A stretch of DNA of 64,000 bases. It comes from Sulfitobacter litoralis (lineage in GTDB: Bacteria; Pseudomonadota; Alphaproteobacteria; Rhodobacterales; Rhodobacteraceae). The notes beneath the pieces are model-generated. The model was not told the origin of the DNA, did not search any database, and saw only the letters and a program-made list of their open reading frames with translations. How positions within the stretch are numbered: position 1 is the stretch's first letter; each line of letters begins with the position of its first letter. Location of the stretch: positions 92,417-156,416 of the forward strand of contig NZ_FNJD01000007.1 in NCBI RefSeq assembly GCF_900103185.1, read 5' to 3'. Shown here in pieces: positions 19,311 through 29,540 of this stretch. Both the position numbers and the translations under genes were made by a program.

Positions 19311-19970
19311 ATGAATTCGCCCATGATACAGCTTCTGGTACTGGCCGCTATTGCCGTGTTCCTGATCCTGCGGCTCAAGAATGTGCTTGGCACACGCACC
19401 GGTTTTGAAAAGCCGGCCGAGGTCAGCGAGAAACCCGAACGCCCCAGCGGCCCCGCGTTCGAAGTCATCGAAGGTGGCCCTGATCTGGATATTACCGATC
19501 ACGCGCCCGAAGGGTCCGACACCGCGCTCGCACTGGCAGAGATGAAACGCGTCGAGCCGTCCTTTGGCGTCAGCGATTTTCTGGGCGGCGCCCGCGGCGC
19601 CTATGAGATGATCGTGATGGGCTACGAGCATGGCAACCTCGACGACATCAAACCCTTCCTGTCGGAAGAGATCTACGAAAGCTTTGTCGAAGGCGTCGCT
19701 GCACGCGAAGATCAAGGCCTGACCGTGGAAAGCCACTTTATCGGCATCCGCGAGATGGAGCTTGAGAGCGCCACGATGGACAAAACCACCAACGAGGCGG
19801 AGCTGACGATCCGTTTCGTGGCCGAGCTGACGTCGGTCGTGAAAGACAGAGACGGTGAAGTCGTCGAAGGCAGCACGACAGAGGTCAATCGTCAAAAAGA
19901 CACTTGGGTGTTTGCCCGTGTCATGGGCTCGGATGATCCAAATTGGCTGCTTGTTTCTACAGACGGTTAA
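19311..19970 (+). CDS. Tim44/TimA-domain putative adaptor protein
   Basis: The 219-residue protein has one N-terminal membrane anchor (MIQLLVLAAIAVFLILRL, about 5-22). A charged linker leads to a Tim44-like domain (about 85-215) with SDFLGGARGAYEMIVMGYEHGNLDDIKPFLSEEIYESF, FIGIREMELESATM and ELTIRFVAELTSVVKDRDG. Mitochondrial Tim44 anchors Hsp70 at the import channel; bacterial relatives are thought to act as membrane-linked adaptors, but the function here is unproven. It overlaps mltA by 28 bp and is followed by the Smr gene, a conserved roseobacter order with secB and fxsA nearby. Confidence 0.85.
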   Translation: MNSPMIQLLVLAAIAVFLILRLKNVLGTRTGFEKPAEVSEKPERPSGPAFEVIEGGPDLDITDHAPEGSDTALALAEMKRVEPSFGVSDFLGGARGAYEMIVMGYEHGNLDDIKPFLSEEIYESFVEGVAAREDQGLTVESHFIGIREMELESATMDKTTNEAELTIRFVAELTSVVKDRDGEVVEGSTTEVNRQKDTWVFARVMGSDDPNWLLVSTDG

Positions 19971-21004
19971 AAAGTGCCTGTGCGGGTGCATTTCTGTGGG
20001 CGGGCCTGATGGCACCGCCCGCTTCTGCGACCGATGTGTCCTATAGCATCCTGTCGTTTGACCAGCTTGACGGCTGGCAAACCGACGACCATGCCGCAGC
20101 GTTGCGCACCTTTGTAAACACCTGCGGCGATATGAAGAGCGTGGATTGGCGCAACATCTGTGCCTATGCCAAGTCCGATCCCGACCCGCGCCAGTTCTTT
20201 GAACTGCTGTTCCGGCCCGTGTTGATCGAAGACGGTGCCGAGGCGATGTTCACCGGCTATTTCGAACCCGAACTTGATGGTGATCTCTACCCGTCTGACC
20301 GCTATCGCTATCCGGTATATGCCATGCCGCCAGAGGCAAAAGAGAATAACCCATGGCTGCCGCGCCGCGATATTCTGGACACCGATGTGATGAAGGGGCG
20401 CGGCCTTGAAATCGCCTATGTCGACGACCCGGTCGAACTTTTCTTTCTTCAAATTCAAGGGTCTGGCCGGATCAAATTGCCCGACGGCAGCTATCGGCGT
20501 GTGGGCTATCGTGGTGCGAACGGCCACCCGTACCGGTCGATCGGCGTCGAACTGGTACGCCGTGGTGTCTATGATCCGCATCAGGTCAGCGCCGAGGTGA
20601 TCAAGAATTGGGTCCGCCGGAACCCCGAAGACGGGCGCGAACTGCTGTACCACAATCCGTCCTATGTGTTTTTCCGCGAGGTCAGTCAGGTACCTGCCGA
20701 CCAAGGGCCGCTTGGCGCGATGAACCGGTCCGTGACAACCCTGCGCACCATCGCCGTTGACCCCAAATTTGTACCTCTCGGGGCGCCTGTCTGGATCGAA
20801 AAACAGGGGAAGGAACCCATGCACCGCTTGATGATCGCGCAAGATACCGGGTCGGCGATCAAGGGCGCGCAGCGGGCGGATGTGTTCTTTGGCACTGGTG
20901 ACGAGGCAGGCCGTGCGGCCGGAAAGCTGCGCGACCCTGGCCGGATGATGGTCCTGATGCCGATCCAGCGGGCTTACGCCCTTCTGCCGGAGCCGCTGCT
21001 ATGA
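19943..21004 (+). CDS. mltA: Membrane-bound lytic murein transglycosylase A
   Basis: MltA cleaves peptidoglycan glycan strands non-hydrolytically, forming 1,6-anhydro-MurNAc. The 353-residue protein begins at a TTG that gives a signal peptide MAACFYRRLKSACAGAFLWAG ending near PPASA, with no lipobox cysteine, so it is probably periplasmic rather than a lipoprotein. MltA segments include FTGYFEPELDG, VELFFLQIQGSGRIKLPDG, VGYRGANGHPYRSIG and NPSYVFF. The C-terminal 3D domain has HRLMIAQDTGSAIKGAQRADVFFGTG with the catalytic aspartate. Its end overlaps the Smr gene by 4 bp. Confidence 0.94.
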   Translation: MAACFYRRLKSACAGAFLWAGLMAPPASATDVSYSILSFDQLDGWQTDDHAAALRTFVNTCGDMKSVDWRNICAYAKSDPDPRQFFELLFRPVLIEDGAEAMFTGYFEPELDGDLYPSDRYRYPVYAMPPEAKENNPWLPRRDILDTDVMKGRGLEIAYVDDPVELFFLQIQGSGRIKLPDGSYRRVGYRGANGHPYRSIGVELVRRGVYDPHQVSAEVIKNWVRRNPEDGRELLYHNPSYVFFREVSQVPADQGPLGAMNRSVTTLRTIAVDPKFVPLGAPVWIEKQGKEPMHRLMIAQDTGSAIKGAQRADVFFGTGDEAGRAAGKLRDPGRMMVLMPIQRAYALLPEPLL

Positions 21005-21600
21005 CCCGAAAACGCTTGAACAAGGATGATCTTTCCCTTTGGAAAAAGGTGGCAGAGCGGACAGAGAAGCTCGACGTTGACAAGCTATTCCGCGCCGAAA
21101 TCGACGGCGCCGCTGCTCTCAAGGGCCCTGCCCCGACGCCGCCGCAGATCCGCAAGACGACCTCTGTCCTGCTGGGCAAGCCCAATCCCAAACCACGGCG
21201 CAACACCCATGATCTGGTGCCTTCGTTGCCTGAACAAATGCGCCAGTCGCCGGTTCAGATGGATTCAAAAGCCTTCGGCAAGCTCAAGCGCGGCAAGATG
21301 CGCCCCGAAGGGCGGATCGACCTGCACGGCATGACGCTGGACCGCGCCCATCCTGCCCTGACCAAATTCATCCTCGGGTCTCACGCTAAGGGGCGGCGCC
21401 TTGTGTTGGTGATCACCGGCAAGGGCAAGATGCGCGACGAAGGCGGCCCGATCCCCGTGCGCCACGGCGTGCTGCGCCATCAGGTGCCGCAATGGCTGTC
21501 GATGCCGCCGCTCTCGTCTGCGGTGTTGCAGGTCAGCCAGGCGCACATTAGCCACGGCGGCGGCGGCGCCTACTACGTTTACCTGCGTCGCCACCGGTAA
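21001..21600 (+). CDS. Smr/MutS2-type endonuclease-domain protein
   Basis: The 199-residue protein has a C-terminal Smr domain (about 95-195): RIDLHGMTLDRAHPALTKFI, the LDLHG-type motif, then LVLVITGKGKM with the TGxG motif, GVLRHQVPQWL and the terminal GGGGAYYVYLRR. Smr domains of MutS2 and small stand-alone proteins have nicking endonuclease activity on DNA or RNA; the role of this short form is unknown. The first 90 residues are basic and proline-rich, without a known domain. It overlaps mltA by 4 bp and converges with the MFS gene 6 bp away. Confidence 0.88.
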   Translation: MTRKRLNKDDLSLWKKVAERTEKLDVDKLFRAEIDGAAALKGPAPTPPQIRKTTSVLLGKPNPKPRRNTHDLVPSLPEQMRQSPVQMDSKAFGKLKRGKMRPEGRIDLHGMTLDRAHPALTKFILGSHAKGRRLVLVITGKGKMRDEGGPIPVRHGVLRHQVPQWLSMPPLSSAVLQVSQAHISHGGGGAYYVYLRRHR

Positions 21601-21606
21601 CGATCC

Positions 21607-22827
21607 CTAGGGGGTTACCAACCGCTTGCGATACAGCAGTACGCCGGCGGTCGCCATGATCGCTGCGATGACATAATAAATTGCGATCGGGATCATCTGC
21701 TGTGGAAAATCAACGCCCAGATCAATGAAAAGCCCCGTCACGCCCGGCCCAATGGCCGATCCAAAGACCATCAGCGCGGCCCCCACGGCCTTGATCGACC
21801 CGATATAGCGTGTGCCATAAAATTCGGCCCAGAACACAGAGGTCGCAGTCGCCTGCATGCCCTGCCCCACGCCAAAGATCATCAACCCCACACCCGCCAT
21901 TGCGATGGTATCGGCAAAGGCCAGAACCGCGAATGACACGGCAAAAGGCAGCATCTGCACAGGTGTCACCCGCGTCACGCCGAACCGGTCAATGGCCCAG
22001 CCCGACACAAAGGTGGCGATCACTGATGTCACTGTATAAAGCGGCATCAGCGCGACAAAGCTGACCAGTGTCCAGCCTTTCACCTCTGTCAGGTGGACTT
22101 GCTGAAAGAACAGCGCCGTGCCCCACGCGGCAGGCCCGATGACTAAGGGGATCATCAGCCAGAACAGCCCGTGCTGGAACATCTGCATCCGTGTCCAGTG
22201 TTGGCCGTCCATCCCCGCCGATTGCGTGCTTTGCGCCATGGATTGCGGTGTGCGTTCTTGCTGCAGCAATAGCAGCATGACAGGCATGGTGATCACCACC
22301 AGTACAGCTGCCAGCACCCAGAGGCTGCGCCAGTGGAAACTGGCAAAAAGGGCGACGAACACAACGGGCAAGATCGCCTGACCCGCTGCAAACCCCATTG
22401 ACGACAGGGACAAGGCCTTGCCGCGTGCGGCCTCGAACCAGCGGACCATGGCAACGGCACTCAGCTGGGACATCATCCCCTGACCCGACAACCGCAGCGC
22501 ATAGATGACAAAGATCAGCGCGATCCAGTTCGGCACGGCAGCCATCGCCAGACAGGCCCCCGCCAACGCGACCATCACCCAGAACGACAAACGGCGTACC
22601 CGAAACCTGTCAGTAAGCACACCGGCCCAGACCATCGTGATCTCCGAGAGCGTCGTGCCGATGGTATAGATCCCGCCCCATTGACCGTCAGACAGGCCAA
22701 AGCTGCCCTTAATCTCGCCTGCGAAAAGCGAGATGAAATAGGTTTGCCCATAGGCCGACGTGAATGTCAGTAGGAAACCCGCCAACAAGAACACCCAATT
22801 GGCGCGGATAAATCTGAAGTATGCCAT
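21607..22827 (-). CDS. Major facilitator superfamily transporter
   Basis: The 406-residue protein has twelve predicted membrane helices with the typical MFS halves: helices in FRFIRANWVFLLAGFLLTF and the GGIYTIGTTLSEITMVW region, and the loop-2/3 motif AGVLTDRFRVRRL (a relaxed GxLaDrxGrrr). After the central loop with QQERTPQSMAQ the second half begins, with WAIDRFGVTRVTPVQ as the matching motif. It resembles monocarboxylate-type or uncharacterised MFS permeases; the substrate cannot be told. It lies 38 bp downstream of hslU. Its ribosome-binding site and start codon are in a perfect 12-bp hairpin. Confidence 0.85.
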   Translation of the reverse strand: MAYFRFIRANWVFLLAGFLLTFTSAYGQTYFISLFAGEIKGSFGLSDGQWGGIYTIGTTLSEITMVWAGVLTDRFRVRRLSFWVMVALAGACLAMAAVPNWIALIFVIYALRLSGQGMMSQLSAVAMVRWFEAARGKALSLSSMGFAAGQAILPVVFVALFASFHWRSLWVLAAVLVVITMPVMLLLLQQERTPQSMAQSTQSAGMDGQHWTRMQMFQHGLFWLMIPLVIGPAAWGTALFFQQVHLTEVKGWTLVSFVALMPLYTVTSVIATFVSGWAIDRFGVTRVTPVQMLPFAVSFAVLAFADTIAMAGVGLMIFGVGQGMQATATSVFWAEFYGTRYIGSIKAVGAALMVFGSAIGPGVTGLFIDLGVDFPQQMIPIAIYYVIAAIMATAGVLLYRKRLVTP

Positions 22828-22854
22828 GCGCCATCCTTCTCAGGCGCATGGCAT
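22821..22854 (-). promoter_or_regulatory. Hairpin enclosing the RBS and start of the MFS gene
   Basis: Twelve bases (ATGCCATGCGCC, 22821-22832) are perfectly complementary to 22843-22854, with a 10-base loop. In the minus-strand transcript the loop carries the GAGAAGGA ribosome-binding sequence and the 3' arm contains the start codon of the MFS gene. It could hinder initiation or mark the hslU transcript end; there is no T-run, so a simple terminator is unlikely. Confidence 0.6.
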
Positions 22855-22865
22855 ATTGAAAAGCC

Positions 22866-24173
22866 CTAAAGAACGTAGCGCGACAGATCGGTGGATCGCG
22901 TCAGCTCGCCCAGATTCTTTTCGACGAAGTCGCCGTCGACGGTGATCTTTTCGCCGGTGCGATCCGGTGCGCTGAACGACAGCTCTTCAAAGACGCGCTC
23001 CATCACGGTGTACAGGCGCCGTGCCCCGATGTTTTCGATGGACTGGTTCACATCGGCCGCAATCTTGGCCAGTGCCTTGATGCCTTCGTCGGTGAACGTG
23101 ACCTCGACTTCTTCGGTGCCCATCAGCGCGGTATATTGCAGCGTCAGCGCGTTATCGGTTTCGGTCAGGATGCGAACGAAATCATCTTCCGTCAGCGCAC
23201 GCAGTTCAACTCGGATCGGCAAACGACCCTGTAGTTCGGGCAACAGATCCGACGGTTTGGCAATGTGGAAGGCACCCGAGGCGATAAACAGGATATGATC
23301 CGTTTTCACCGGCCCGTGTTTGGTCGATACGGTAGTGCCTTCGATCAGGGGCAGCAGGTCGCGCTGCACGCCTTCACGGCTGACATCGCCGCCACGCGCA
23401 TCAGAGCGGGCGCACACCTTGTCGATCTCGTCCAGAAACACGATGCCGTTCTGCTCCACAGACTCGATTGCCGCGCGGTTGACGGTTTCGTCATCCAGCA
23501 GCTTGTCGGCCTCTTCGCTGATCAGCACCTCGTAACTTTCGGACACCGAAAGACGCTTCTTGACCGTCCGACCGCCCATGGCTTTGCCAAACAGGTCGCC
23601 AATGTTCATCATCCCCATGCCACCGCCGGGTTGCCCGGGGATATCCATGGTGGGAAACGGGCTAGAGGTGTCGGCGACTTCAAGTTCGATCATCGTGTCG
23701 TCCAGCTCGCCCGCTTTCAGCTTTTTGCGGAACATGTCACGGGTGCCTTCGCGGGCATCTTTGCCAGCAATCGCGTCCACCACGCGTTCTTCGGCGGCCT
23801 TATGGGCGCTGACCTTTACGTCTTCGCGCATGTGTTCGCGGGTCATCACAATGGCACTATCGATCAGATCGCGAATGATCTGTTCGACATCGCGCCCGAC
23901 ATAGCCGACTTCGGTGAACTTTGTAGCTTCCACCTTGAGGAACGGCGCGCGCGCCAGTTTTGCCAAGCGGCGGCTGATTTCGGTTTTACCGACGCCGGTA
24001 GGCCCGATCATCAGGATGTTTTTGGGGTATACTTCGTCGCGCAGATCATCGCCCAACTGCTTGCGGCGCCAGCGGTTGCGCAGGGCCACGGCCACGGCGC
24101 GTTTGGCGTCGTTCTGGCCGATGATAAAACGATCAAGTTCGGATACGATTTCGCGGGGGGTAAGATCGGTCAT
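22866..24173 (-). CDS. hslU: ATP-dependent protease ATPase subunit HslU
   Basis: HslU is the AAA+ unfoldase that feeds substrates to the HslV protease. The 435-residue protein begins [33 protein letters not shown], has Walker [10 protein letters not shown] (57-65), [26 protein letters not shown] with the pore GYVG motif, the variable I domain (about 110-240), Walker [12 protein letters not shown], and sensor regions near [15 protein letters not shown]. The C-terminus ends DLSRYVL, the tail that opens HslV. It overlaps the hslV stop by 4 bp. Confidence 0.97.
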   Translation of the reverse strand: MTDLTPREIVSELDRFIIGQNDAKRAVAVALRNRWRRKQLGDDLRDEVYPKNILMIGPTGVGKTEISRRLAKLARAPFLKVEATKFTEVGYVGRDVEQIIRDLIDSAIVMTREHMREDVKVSAHKAAEERVVDAIAGKDAREGTRDMFRKKLKAGELDDTMIELEVADTSSPFPTMDIPGQPGGGMGMMNIGDLFGKAMGGRTVKKRLSVSESYEVLISEEADKLLDDETVNRAAIESVEQNGIVFLDEIDKVCARSDARGGDVSREGVQRDLLPLIEGTTVSTKHGPVKTDHILFIASGAFHIAKPSDLLPELQGRLPIRVELRALTEDDFVRILTETDNALTLQYTALMGTEEVEVTFTDEGIKALAKIAADVNQSIENIGARRLYTVMERVFEELSFSAPDRTGEKITVDGDFVEKNLGELTRSTDLSRYVL

Positions 24174-24727
24174 TGTGAGATTTTCTCCACCGTGAGGTTG
24201 CCATTGGTATAAACACAGATGTCAGACGCGATCTTCATCGCGTCGCGTGCGACGGTTTCGGCGTCGCGGTCGCTGTCCATCATGCCGCGCGCGGCGGCCA
24301 GTGCATAATTCCCGCCCGATCCGATGGCCGCGACAGAATGTTCAGGCTCCAGCACGTCACCCGCGCCAGTGATCACCAGCAGTTCACGCCCGTCTGACAC
24401 GATCAGCATCGCTTCGAGCTTTTGCAAGTATTTGTCGGTGCGCCAGTCCTTGGCAAGCTCGACACTGGCCAGGGCCAACTGCCCCGGCGTGGCTTCCAGC
24501 TTGGCTTCAAGCCGTTCCAGCAGCGTGAAAGCATCAGCGGTCGATCCGGCAAAGCCCGCCACAACGTCAAACCCGCCGGGGCTGAGACGGCGCACCTTGC
24601 GCGCGGTTCCTTTGATCACGGTCTGGCCAAGGCTAACCTGACCGTCGCCCGCGATCACGACTTCGCCGTCTTTCTTCACACCGATGATGGTGGTCCCGTG
24701 CCAGCCGGGGAATTCTTGCTTTGACAT
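24170..24727 (-). CDS. hslV: ATP-dependent protease peptidase subunit HslV
   Basis: HslV (ClpQ) is the proteasome-like threonine peptidase of the HslVU heat-shock protease. From the ATG at 24727 it has 185 residues: a short propeptide [11 protein letters not shown], then the catalytic threonine in [44 protein letters not shown] and [17 protein letters not shown] follow, all conserved. An upstream in-frame ATG at 24808 would add 27 residues, but 24727 has a GGAGG ribosome-binding site 4 nt upstream and the family N-terminus. It precedes hslU on the same strand. Confidence 0.97.
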   Translation of the reverse strand: MSKQEFPGWHGTTIIGVKKDGEVVIAGDGQVSLGQTVIKGTARKVRRLSPGGFDVVAGFAGSTADAFTLLERLEAKLEATPGQLALASVELAKDWRTDKYLQKLEAMLIVSDGRELLVITGAGDVLEPEHSVAAIGSGGNYALAAARGMMDSDRDAETVARDAMKIASDICVYTNGNLTVEKISQ

Positions 24728-24801
24728 GTAGCCTCCATAGTTCAAACCTATATGAAAACCCCGCCGCTGTTTCGCAAGGCTATTGTCCGGAAAGGATTTG
24801 A

Positions 24802-25767
24802 ATGCCACCGGTAGACGACCTTAAAGTCGAGGCTTTTCAAATGTTTGGCAGATTGGCCGCAAAGGCAGGTCTTGCGGCAGAAACCTATGTTTGTGGCGCG
24901 GAGTGGATCAAGCACGATCAGAACCAACGCCAGATCGTGCAGCGGTATGACGGGCGCGATAGTGCTGCAGTTGTATTAAAATACGTGGCACGCCCTGCGG
25001 ATACCGACGGGTTCACCGCGATGCTGGGGGCGCATCAGGCGGCCTGTGACGCGCTGGACGCGATACCCGCCTATACGGTGCCGCAGATATTAGCGGCGGA
25101 TAGCGAGGCGCAGGCCTATCTGATGCGTTTTGCCAAGGGCGACACGTTTCTGGACCTGTGTCGCCAGACAGACGATCACGCGCCCTTGCTGCGCCGTGCG
25201 GGTGGCTGGCTGGCGGCGTTTCACGGGGCCACGGTGCAGGGCACACGCCCGTTCCAGCCGCACTTTATGGTCAATCACCTGCAGCGGTTGGTGGCGCGTG
25301 TCGAAAGTGGCCAGCGTCGCATCAATGGCAAGCAGCGCTTTGCAGCTTATGTGGACCGTATTGCCGATTATGCACCGCAAGCCCAAGGGCACGCGGGCAG
25401 CATCGCGGCCAAACATGGTGATCTTAACGGGCTTAATCTGGTGATGTCAGTGGATGAAACTGCTGCGTTCGACTTTTCAGCGACCACACCATCGCCTGTG
25501 GGATATGACATCGCGCGATTGCTGCAAAGCTATACCCAGATGGCAGGTGACCTTGACGCATTGCCCAAGGGATACGCCGTACCCCCCGCCGCATGGGAGG
25601 CATTTTTCCAAGGATACACCCTTGTGCCGCCCGATGATCCCACGGTGCAATTTCTAACGCGGGTGCAAATTTTAACCGACTGGAACCGCATTCAGGAACA
25701 TGCCTCGCTCGCCAATGTGATGCGGTTCGAGCGGATCAAAAAAATAGCGCGCCAAGCTTTTGCCTGA
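24802..25767 (+). CDS. Aminoglycoside-phosphotransferase-like kinase
   Basis: The 321-residue protein resembles the APH/choline-kinase fold. The Brenner-type catalytic loop is [12 protein letters not shown] (about 211-222), with the catalytic aspartate and asparagine, followed by [20 protein letters not shown], where the metal-binding Asp-Phe lies in the usual place. The N-terminal lobe has [10 protein letters not shown] with a candidate ATP lysine. The natural substrate is unknown; there is no evidence for antibiotic resistance. It diverges from hslV (the ATG lies 74 bp from the hslV start) and converges on trxA. Confidence 0.75.
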   Translation: MPPVDDLKVEAFQMFGRLAAKAGLAAETYVCGAEWIKHDQNQRQIVQRYDGRDSAAVVLKYVARPADTDGFTAMLGAHQAACDALDAIPAYTVPQILAADSEAQAYLMRFAKGDTFLDLCRQTDDHAPLLRRAGGWLAAFHGATVQGTRPFQPHFMVNHLQRLVARVESGQRRINGKQRFAAYVDRIADYAPQAQGHAGSIAAKHGDLNGLNLVMSVDETAAFDFSATTPSPVGYDIARLLQSYTQMAGDLDALPKGYAVPPAAWEAFFQGYTLVPPDDPTVQFLTRVQILTDWNRIQEHASLANVMRFERIKKIARQAFA

Positions 25768-25803
25768 CGCGCCAAATAATGTGCTTGCTGCAGGTGTGGC
25801 AGC

Positions 25804-26124
25804 TTAGATCGACTCTTCGATCCAGCCTTGCAGTGCCGCCTTGGGGCGGGCGCCGGCCAGGTTTGATACGACTTCGCCGTTCTTGAAAATGAACAGGGCA
25901 GGGATACCGCGCACACCCATTTGGGCGGGGCTGTTGGGGTTTTCGTCAACGTTGACTTTGACGATCTTTACCTTGCCATCCATCTCGGCGGAGAGTTCCT
26001 CCAGCGCGGGGCCGATTTGCTTACAGGGGCCGCACCATTCAGCCCAGAAATCCACCACGACGGGGATATCGGAATTCTTAACTTCTGCGTCGAATGTTGC
26101 GTCTGTGACTGCGACGGTTGCCAT
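25804..26124 (-). CDS. trxA: Thioredoxin
   Basis: This is a standard 106-residue cytoplasmic thioredoxin, a dithiol reductant for ribonucleotide reductase and other enzymes. The active site is [11 protein letters not shown] (Cys 31 and 34), preceded by PVVVDFWA and followed by [29 protein letters not shown] with the cis-proline. There is no signal peptide. It lies 38 bp downstream of addA on the same strand, the usual roseobacter arrangement. Confidence 0.97.
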   Translation of the reverse strand: MATVAVTDATFDAEVKNSDIPVVVDFWAEWCGPCKQIGPALEELSAEMDGKVKIVKVNVDENPNSPAQMGVRGIPALFIFKNGEVVSNLAGARPKAALQGWIEESI

Positions 26125-26162
26125 TTTGCTGCTCCTGCACGGGGGTTGGTTAGAGTGGGAAC

Positions 26163-29100
26163 CTATGTAGCCCCATGCGTCCCGTCAAGATCACGCACCC
26201 GCGATAGGGCGTTTGTGATCAGTGCATCGGGCAGTTCCATCAGTGCAGCAGTACGCGTCCATAAAATAGCAGTGCGAATACGGTGGTCGGGAAACACCTG
26301 CGCCAGTGCTGCGGCATAGGCCCCCATCTGGCGCAAAATCCCTTCGGGACAGCGATCCGGCGTGTCTGGCACCACGCGGTTGGTTTTGTAATCCACCAGC
26401 AACACATCCGTATCGGATACGAGCAGCCGGTCGATTGTGCCATGCAGGCGCGCGCTGCCCAACGGCGCGGTAATCGGCACCTCGGCTAATGCATCCTTGC
26501 CAAAGACATGCGCAATGGCGGGCGTATCCAAGACGGCAATCGCCTCTTTCAAGGCAGCCTGAGCTGTCACATCATCATACCCTTGCGCCAAGGTTTGCAG
26601 CACGCCGTTCCACCGGTCGCTTTGCATCATCGGCAGTGTTTCCAGCATCTTATGGACCAGATTGCCGTATGACTTCGCCTCTGCCTCTGACTGGCCATCG
26701 TCACCGGGAAGGGCTTTGGCACCACCCAGGTCTGAAGGGGCCAGCGTCTTGGCGCGTTCGGGGATATTGGTGAGGGGCGTCCTGAAAATAGGCTCTAATA
26801 CAGGATTAATGTCGGTTTTTGATGCAGTATCAACCACCGGCAGCGCATCCCAGTCGCCATGTTCAAAGCGCATTCCGCCCGAGCTGCCTACCGGTTTTGC
26901 ACCGGCCTGACCCATGGCAGCGCCGACCATCTGATACCAGCTATTGCCATCTTTGGGCAGATCACCTGCTGCGGCGACGATCAGCCATTTTTCGGCGCGC
27001 GTCATCGCCACGTAAAGCAGCCGCAGCCGTTCCGCCATTTCGCGCGCTTTGCGGTCGTCCAGCGCACCGCGCATCGCGGCCGGCATGTCACCTTCGGACA
27101 GTTTCCACACAGGCGTGTCGTCGATTTTGATGATCTCGTCGCGGATCACCAAAGGGCGCTTGCCCGTGTCCGGCAGGATTACAATCGGCGCCTCAAGCCC
27201 CTTGGCCCCGTGCACGGTCATCACGCGCACCTGATCTGACGCGTTATCAATCTGGCGCTTGATCTCGAGGTCGTCGGTCTGCATCCACACCAGAAAACCC
27301 GTGAGGCTCGGGATCGCGCCGCGTTCATACGACAGCGCCTGCGAGAGCATGGCGTTGATCCCGTCTTCCGCCTCTGATCCCAGCCGCGCCAGCAGCTTGC
27401 GGCGCCCGTCGTGGCGGGTGAGGATGCGTTCAATCAGGTCATAGGGCCGCAGGAAATCGACCTGCGCCCGCAAATCCCGCAAGATCGCGACGGTTTCAGG
27501 ATATGCGTCGCTGCTGCGCAACGCCTGCCACAGGTGATCTTCCTTGCGGTAGTGGGACAGGGTGAACAACATCTGCTCTGTCCAGCCAAACAGAGGCGAT
27601 TTCAGCGCCGTCGCCAGCGACAGGCTATCTTCGGGCGTGGCAAGAAACGACAGCAGCGCCGCCAGATCCTTGACCGCCAGTTCGGCCCCGACCTTCAACC
27701 GGTCAGCGCCCGCAATAGGGACACCGGCGGTCTTGCAGGCGCGAATGATTTCTGAAAACAGATCGCTGCGCCGCTGCACAAGGATCAGGAAATCGCCCGC
27801 ACGGATGCGTCGTCGGACAAAGACACCGGGGGTGTCGGTATCGACGGGAAGGTAATGTTCGCCCTCGGTCAGTTCCTTAATCTGCGACGCGACCTGATCG
27901 GCCAGAACGACCGTATGGTGATGCGCAGACTTTTGATCCACTGGATCAGACCATTCACGGTCATCGGGCTCGTCGGTTTTCTCGACCACGGGCCAAAGAT
28001 CAACACGGCCGGGCAGGGCGGATTTGAACGCCTTATGCGCCGCATCGGCCTGAAACCCTGCATCCGTATGGGGGGCCAGCGTCGTATCCACCAGTTGCAG
28101 GATCGCCGAGGACGATCGGAACGAATACTCAAGGCTGCGCCGCTGGAAAGTCTGGCCGGCTTGAGTGATTTTTTGCTCGAACAGGTCCTGTTTGTGGTCG
28201 AATTCACGCGGGTCGGCGCCCTGAAAGGAATAGATCGACTGCTTTTTATCACCGACGACAAACAGCGTGCGGTCTTCTTCTTCGCGGGCACCATCGCCGC
28301 TATAGAACTCATCGGCCAGCCGTTCGATTACATCCCATTGGCGCGGGCTGGTGTCCTGCGCTTCATCTACCAGAATATGATCAATGCCACCGTCGATCCG
28401 GTAAAGCACCCATGCCGCAACCGCCGGATTGGTCAGCAACGCCCGTGCCTTGAGGATCAGATCATCAAAATCCAGCCAGCCGCGTTTTTGTTTCTCGCGG
28501 GCATAAATCTCGAGGAACCGCTGCGCAAATTGGTGCAGCACATGGGTCTTCTGCGCAGCCCGCAGTGCCAGCCGCGCGTCCCGGGCATCTTCGACCCGTC
28601 GCATCAGATCATCGACCTGCGGCATCAGATCAAACAGCAGCTTTTGGGTCGGTTTGGTGGGCAGGGTGCCGACCTTGGCGGTAAAGGGTTCCTTGGCACC
28701 CGCACCGGTCAGCATCACGTCTTCCAGAACGGGCAGGGCGGTGATGTCCATCGTCTGAATCGTGGCCAGCTTTTCCGCAGCCTTTCCATCCAGCCCCCGC
28801 TTAGCCCGCATCGGCGGGATCATCTGTTCAAGGATCATCGCCTCTGACCCTAGGAACACCGAGCCCGTGATCTTGTCTTCAGTCAGATCGGCGGGTTGGT
28901 CGAACAGCGCCAGCACCTCTTCCCACGACAATACGTCGGTAAACCCTTCGCGTTGGCCGACGATACTGCGGGTGAGCTTGCTGAAATCCTCGCCCGTGTA
29001 CATTCGTGCCAGCGTGGTAATCAGGGCGGCATCGTGGCCCTCGGCCATGGTATCCACAATCTCAGCCCGCAACAGATCGGCGGCGCGGTCTTCGATCTCG

Positions 29101-29540
29101 GTGAACTGGGGGCTCACCCCTGCCTCTAGCGGAAAGCGCCGTAATAGAGACGCACAAAAAGAGTGGATGGTCTGAATTTTCAGTCCGCCGGGGGTTTCGA
29201 TCGCGCGGGCAAACAGCGTGCGGGCCATGCGCAGCTTTTCAGGGCTAAAACCGTCTTCGACGCCCAGTTCAGACAGCGAATGGCGCAGGTCAGCGTCGGT
29301 CAGCATTGCCCAGGCACCGAGCCGTTTGAATAGCCGGTTCTGCATCTCGGAGGCGGCGGCCTTGGTATAGGTCAGACACAGGATATGCTGCGGCTCAACC
29401 CCGTTCAGCAACAGCCGTGCCACGCGGTCGGTCAGCACGCGGGTCTTGCCCGACCCCGCATTCGCCCCCAACCACGTAGAGGCATCGGGCCGCGCCGCGT
29501 CGATCTGGGCGCGGGTGGCGTCGTCAAAGGGGGCGGTCAT
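26163..29540 (-). CDS. addA: Double-strand break repair helicase-nuclease AddA
   Basis: AddA pairs with AddB to process double-strand breaks for RecA, replacing RecBCD in alphaproteobacteria. From the ATG at 29540 it has 1125 residues. UvrD-type motifs are Walker [22 protein letters not shown] near 25-45, [37 protein letters not shown] (motif II), [19 protein letters not shown] (motif III) and [19 protein letters not shown] (motif V). The C-terminal nuclease domain carries [10 protein letters not shown]. The start overlaps the addB stop (ATGA). A longer in-frame start at 29579 is less likely. Confidence 0.96.
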   Translation of the reverse strand: MTAPFDDATRAQIDAARPDASTWLGANAGSGKTRVLTDRVARLLLNGVEPQHILCLTYTKAAASEMQNRLFKRLGAWAMLTDADLRHSLSELGVEDGFSPEKLRMARTLFARAIETPGGLKIQTIHSFCASLLRRFPLEAGVSPQFTEIEDRAADLLRAEIVDTMAEGHDAALITTLARMYTGEDFSKLTRSIVGQREGFTDVLSWEEVLALFDQPADLTEDKITGSVFLGSEAMILEQMIPPMRAKRGLDGKAAEKLATIQTMDITALPVLEDVMLTGAGAKEPFTAKVGTLPTKPTQKLLFDLMPQVDDLMRRVEDARDARLALRAAQKTHVLHQFAQRFLEIYAREKQKRGWLDFDDLILKARALLTNPAVAAWVLYRIDGGIDHILVDEAQDTSPRQWDVIERLADEFYSGDGAREEEDRTLFVVGDKKQSIYSFQGADPREFDHKQDLFEQKITQAGQTFQRRSLEYSFRSSSAILQLVDTTLAPHTDAGFQADAAHKAFKSALPGRVDLWPVVEKTDEPDDREWSDPVDQKSAHHHTVVLADQVASQIKELTEGEHYLPVDTDTPGVFVRRRIRAGDFLILVQRRSDLFSEIIRACKTAGVPIAGADRLKVGAELAVKDLAALLSFLATPEDSLSLATALKSPLFGWTEQMLFTLSHYRKEDHLWQALRSSDAYPETVAILRDLRAQVDFLRPYDLIERILTRHDGRRKLLARLGSEAEDGINAMLSQALSYERGAIPSLTGFLVWMQTDDLEIKRQIDNASDQVRVMTVHGAKGLEAPIVILPDTGKRPLVIRDEIIKIDDTPVWKLSEGDMPAAMRGALDDRKAREMAERLRLLYVAMTRAEKWLIVAAAGDLPKDGNSWYQMVGAAMGQAGAKPVGSSGGMRFEHGDWDALPVVDTASKTDINPVLEPIFRTPLTNIPERAKTLAPSDLGGAKALPGDDGQSEAEAKSYGNLVHKMLETLPMMQSDRWNGVLQTLAQGYDDVTAQAALKEAIAVLDTPAIAHVFGKDALAEVPITAPLGSARLHGTIDRLLVSDTDVLLVDYKTNRVVPDTPDRCPEGILRQMGAYAAALAQVFPDHRIRTAILWTRTAALMELPDALITNALSRVRDLDGTHGAT

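Noticed and set aside
19272..20842. Long minus-strand frames opposite the Tim44-domain and mltA genes
   Set aside because: Shadow frames of conserved genes, with no signal or domain evidence.
23265..24212. 315-residue open reading frame opposite hslU
   Set aside because: Antisense to the conserved hslU gene; no family match seen.
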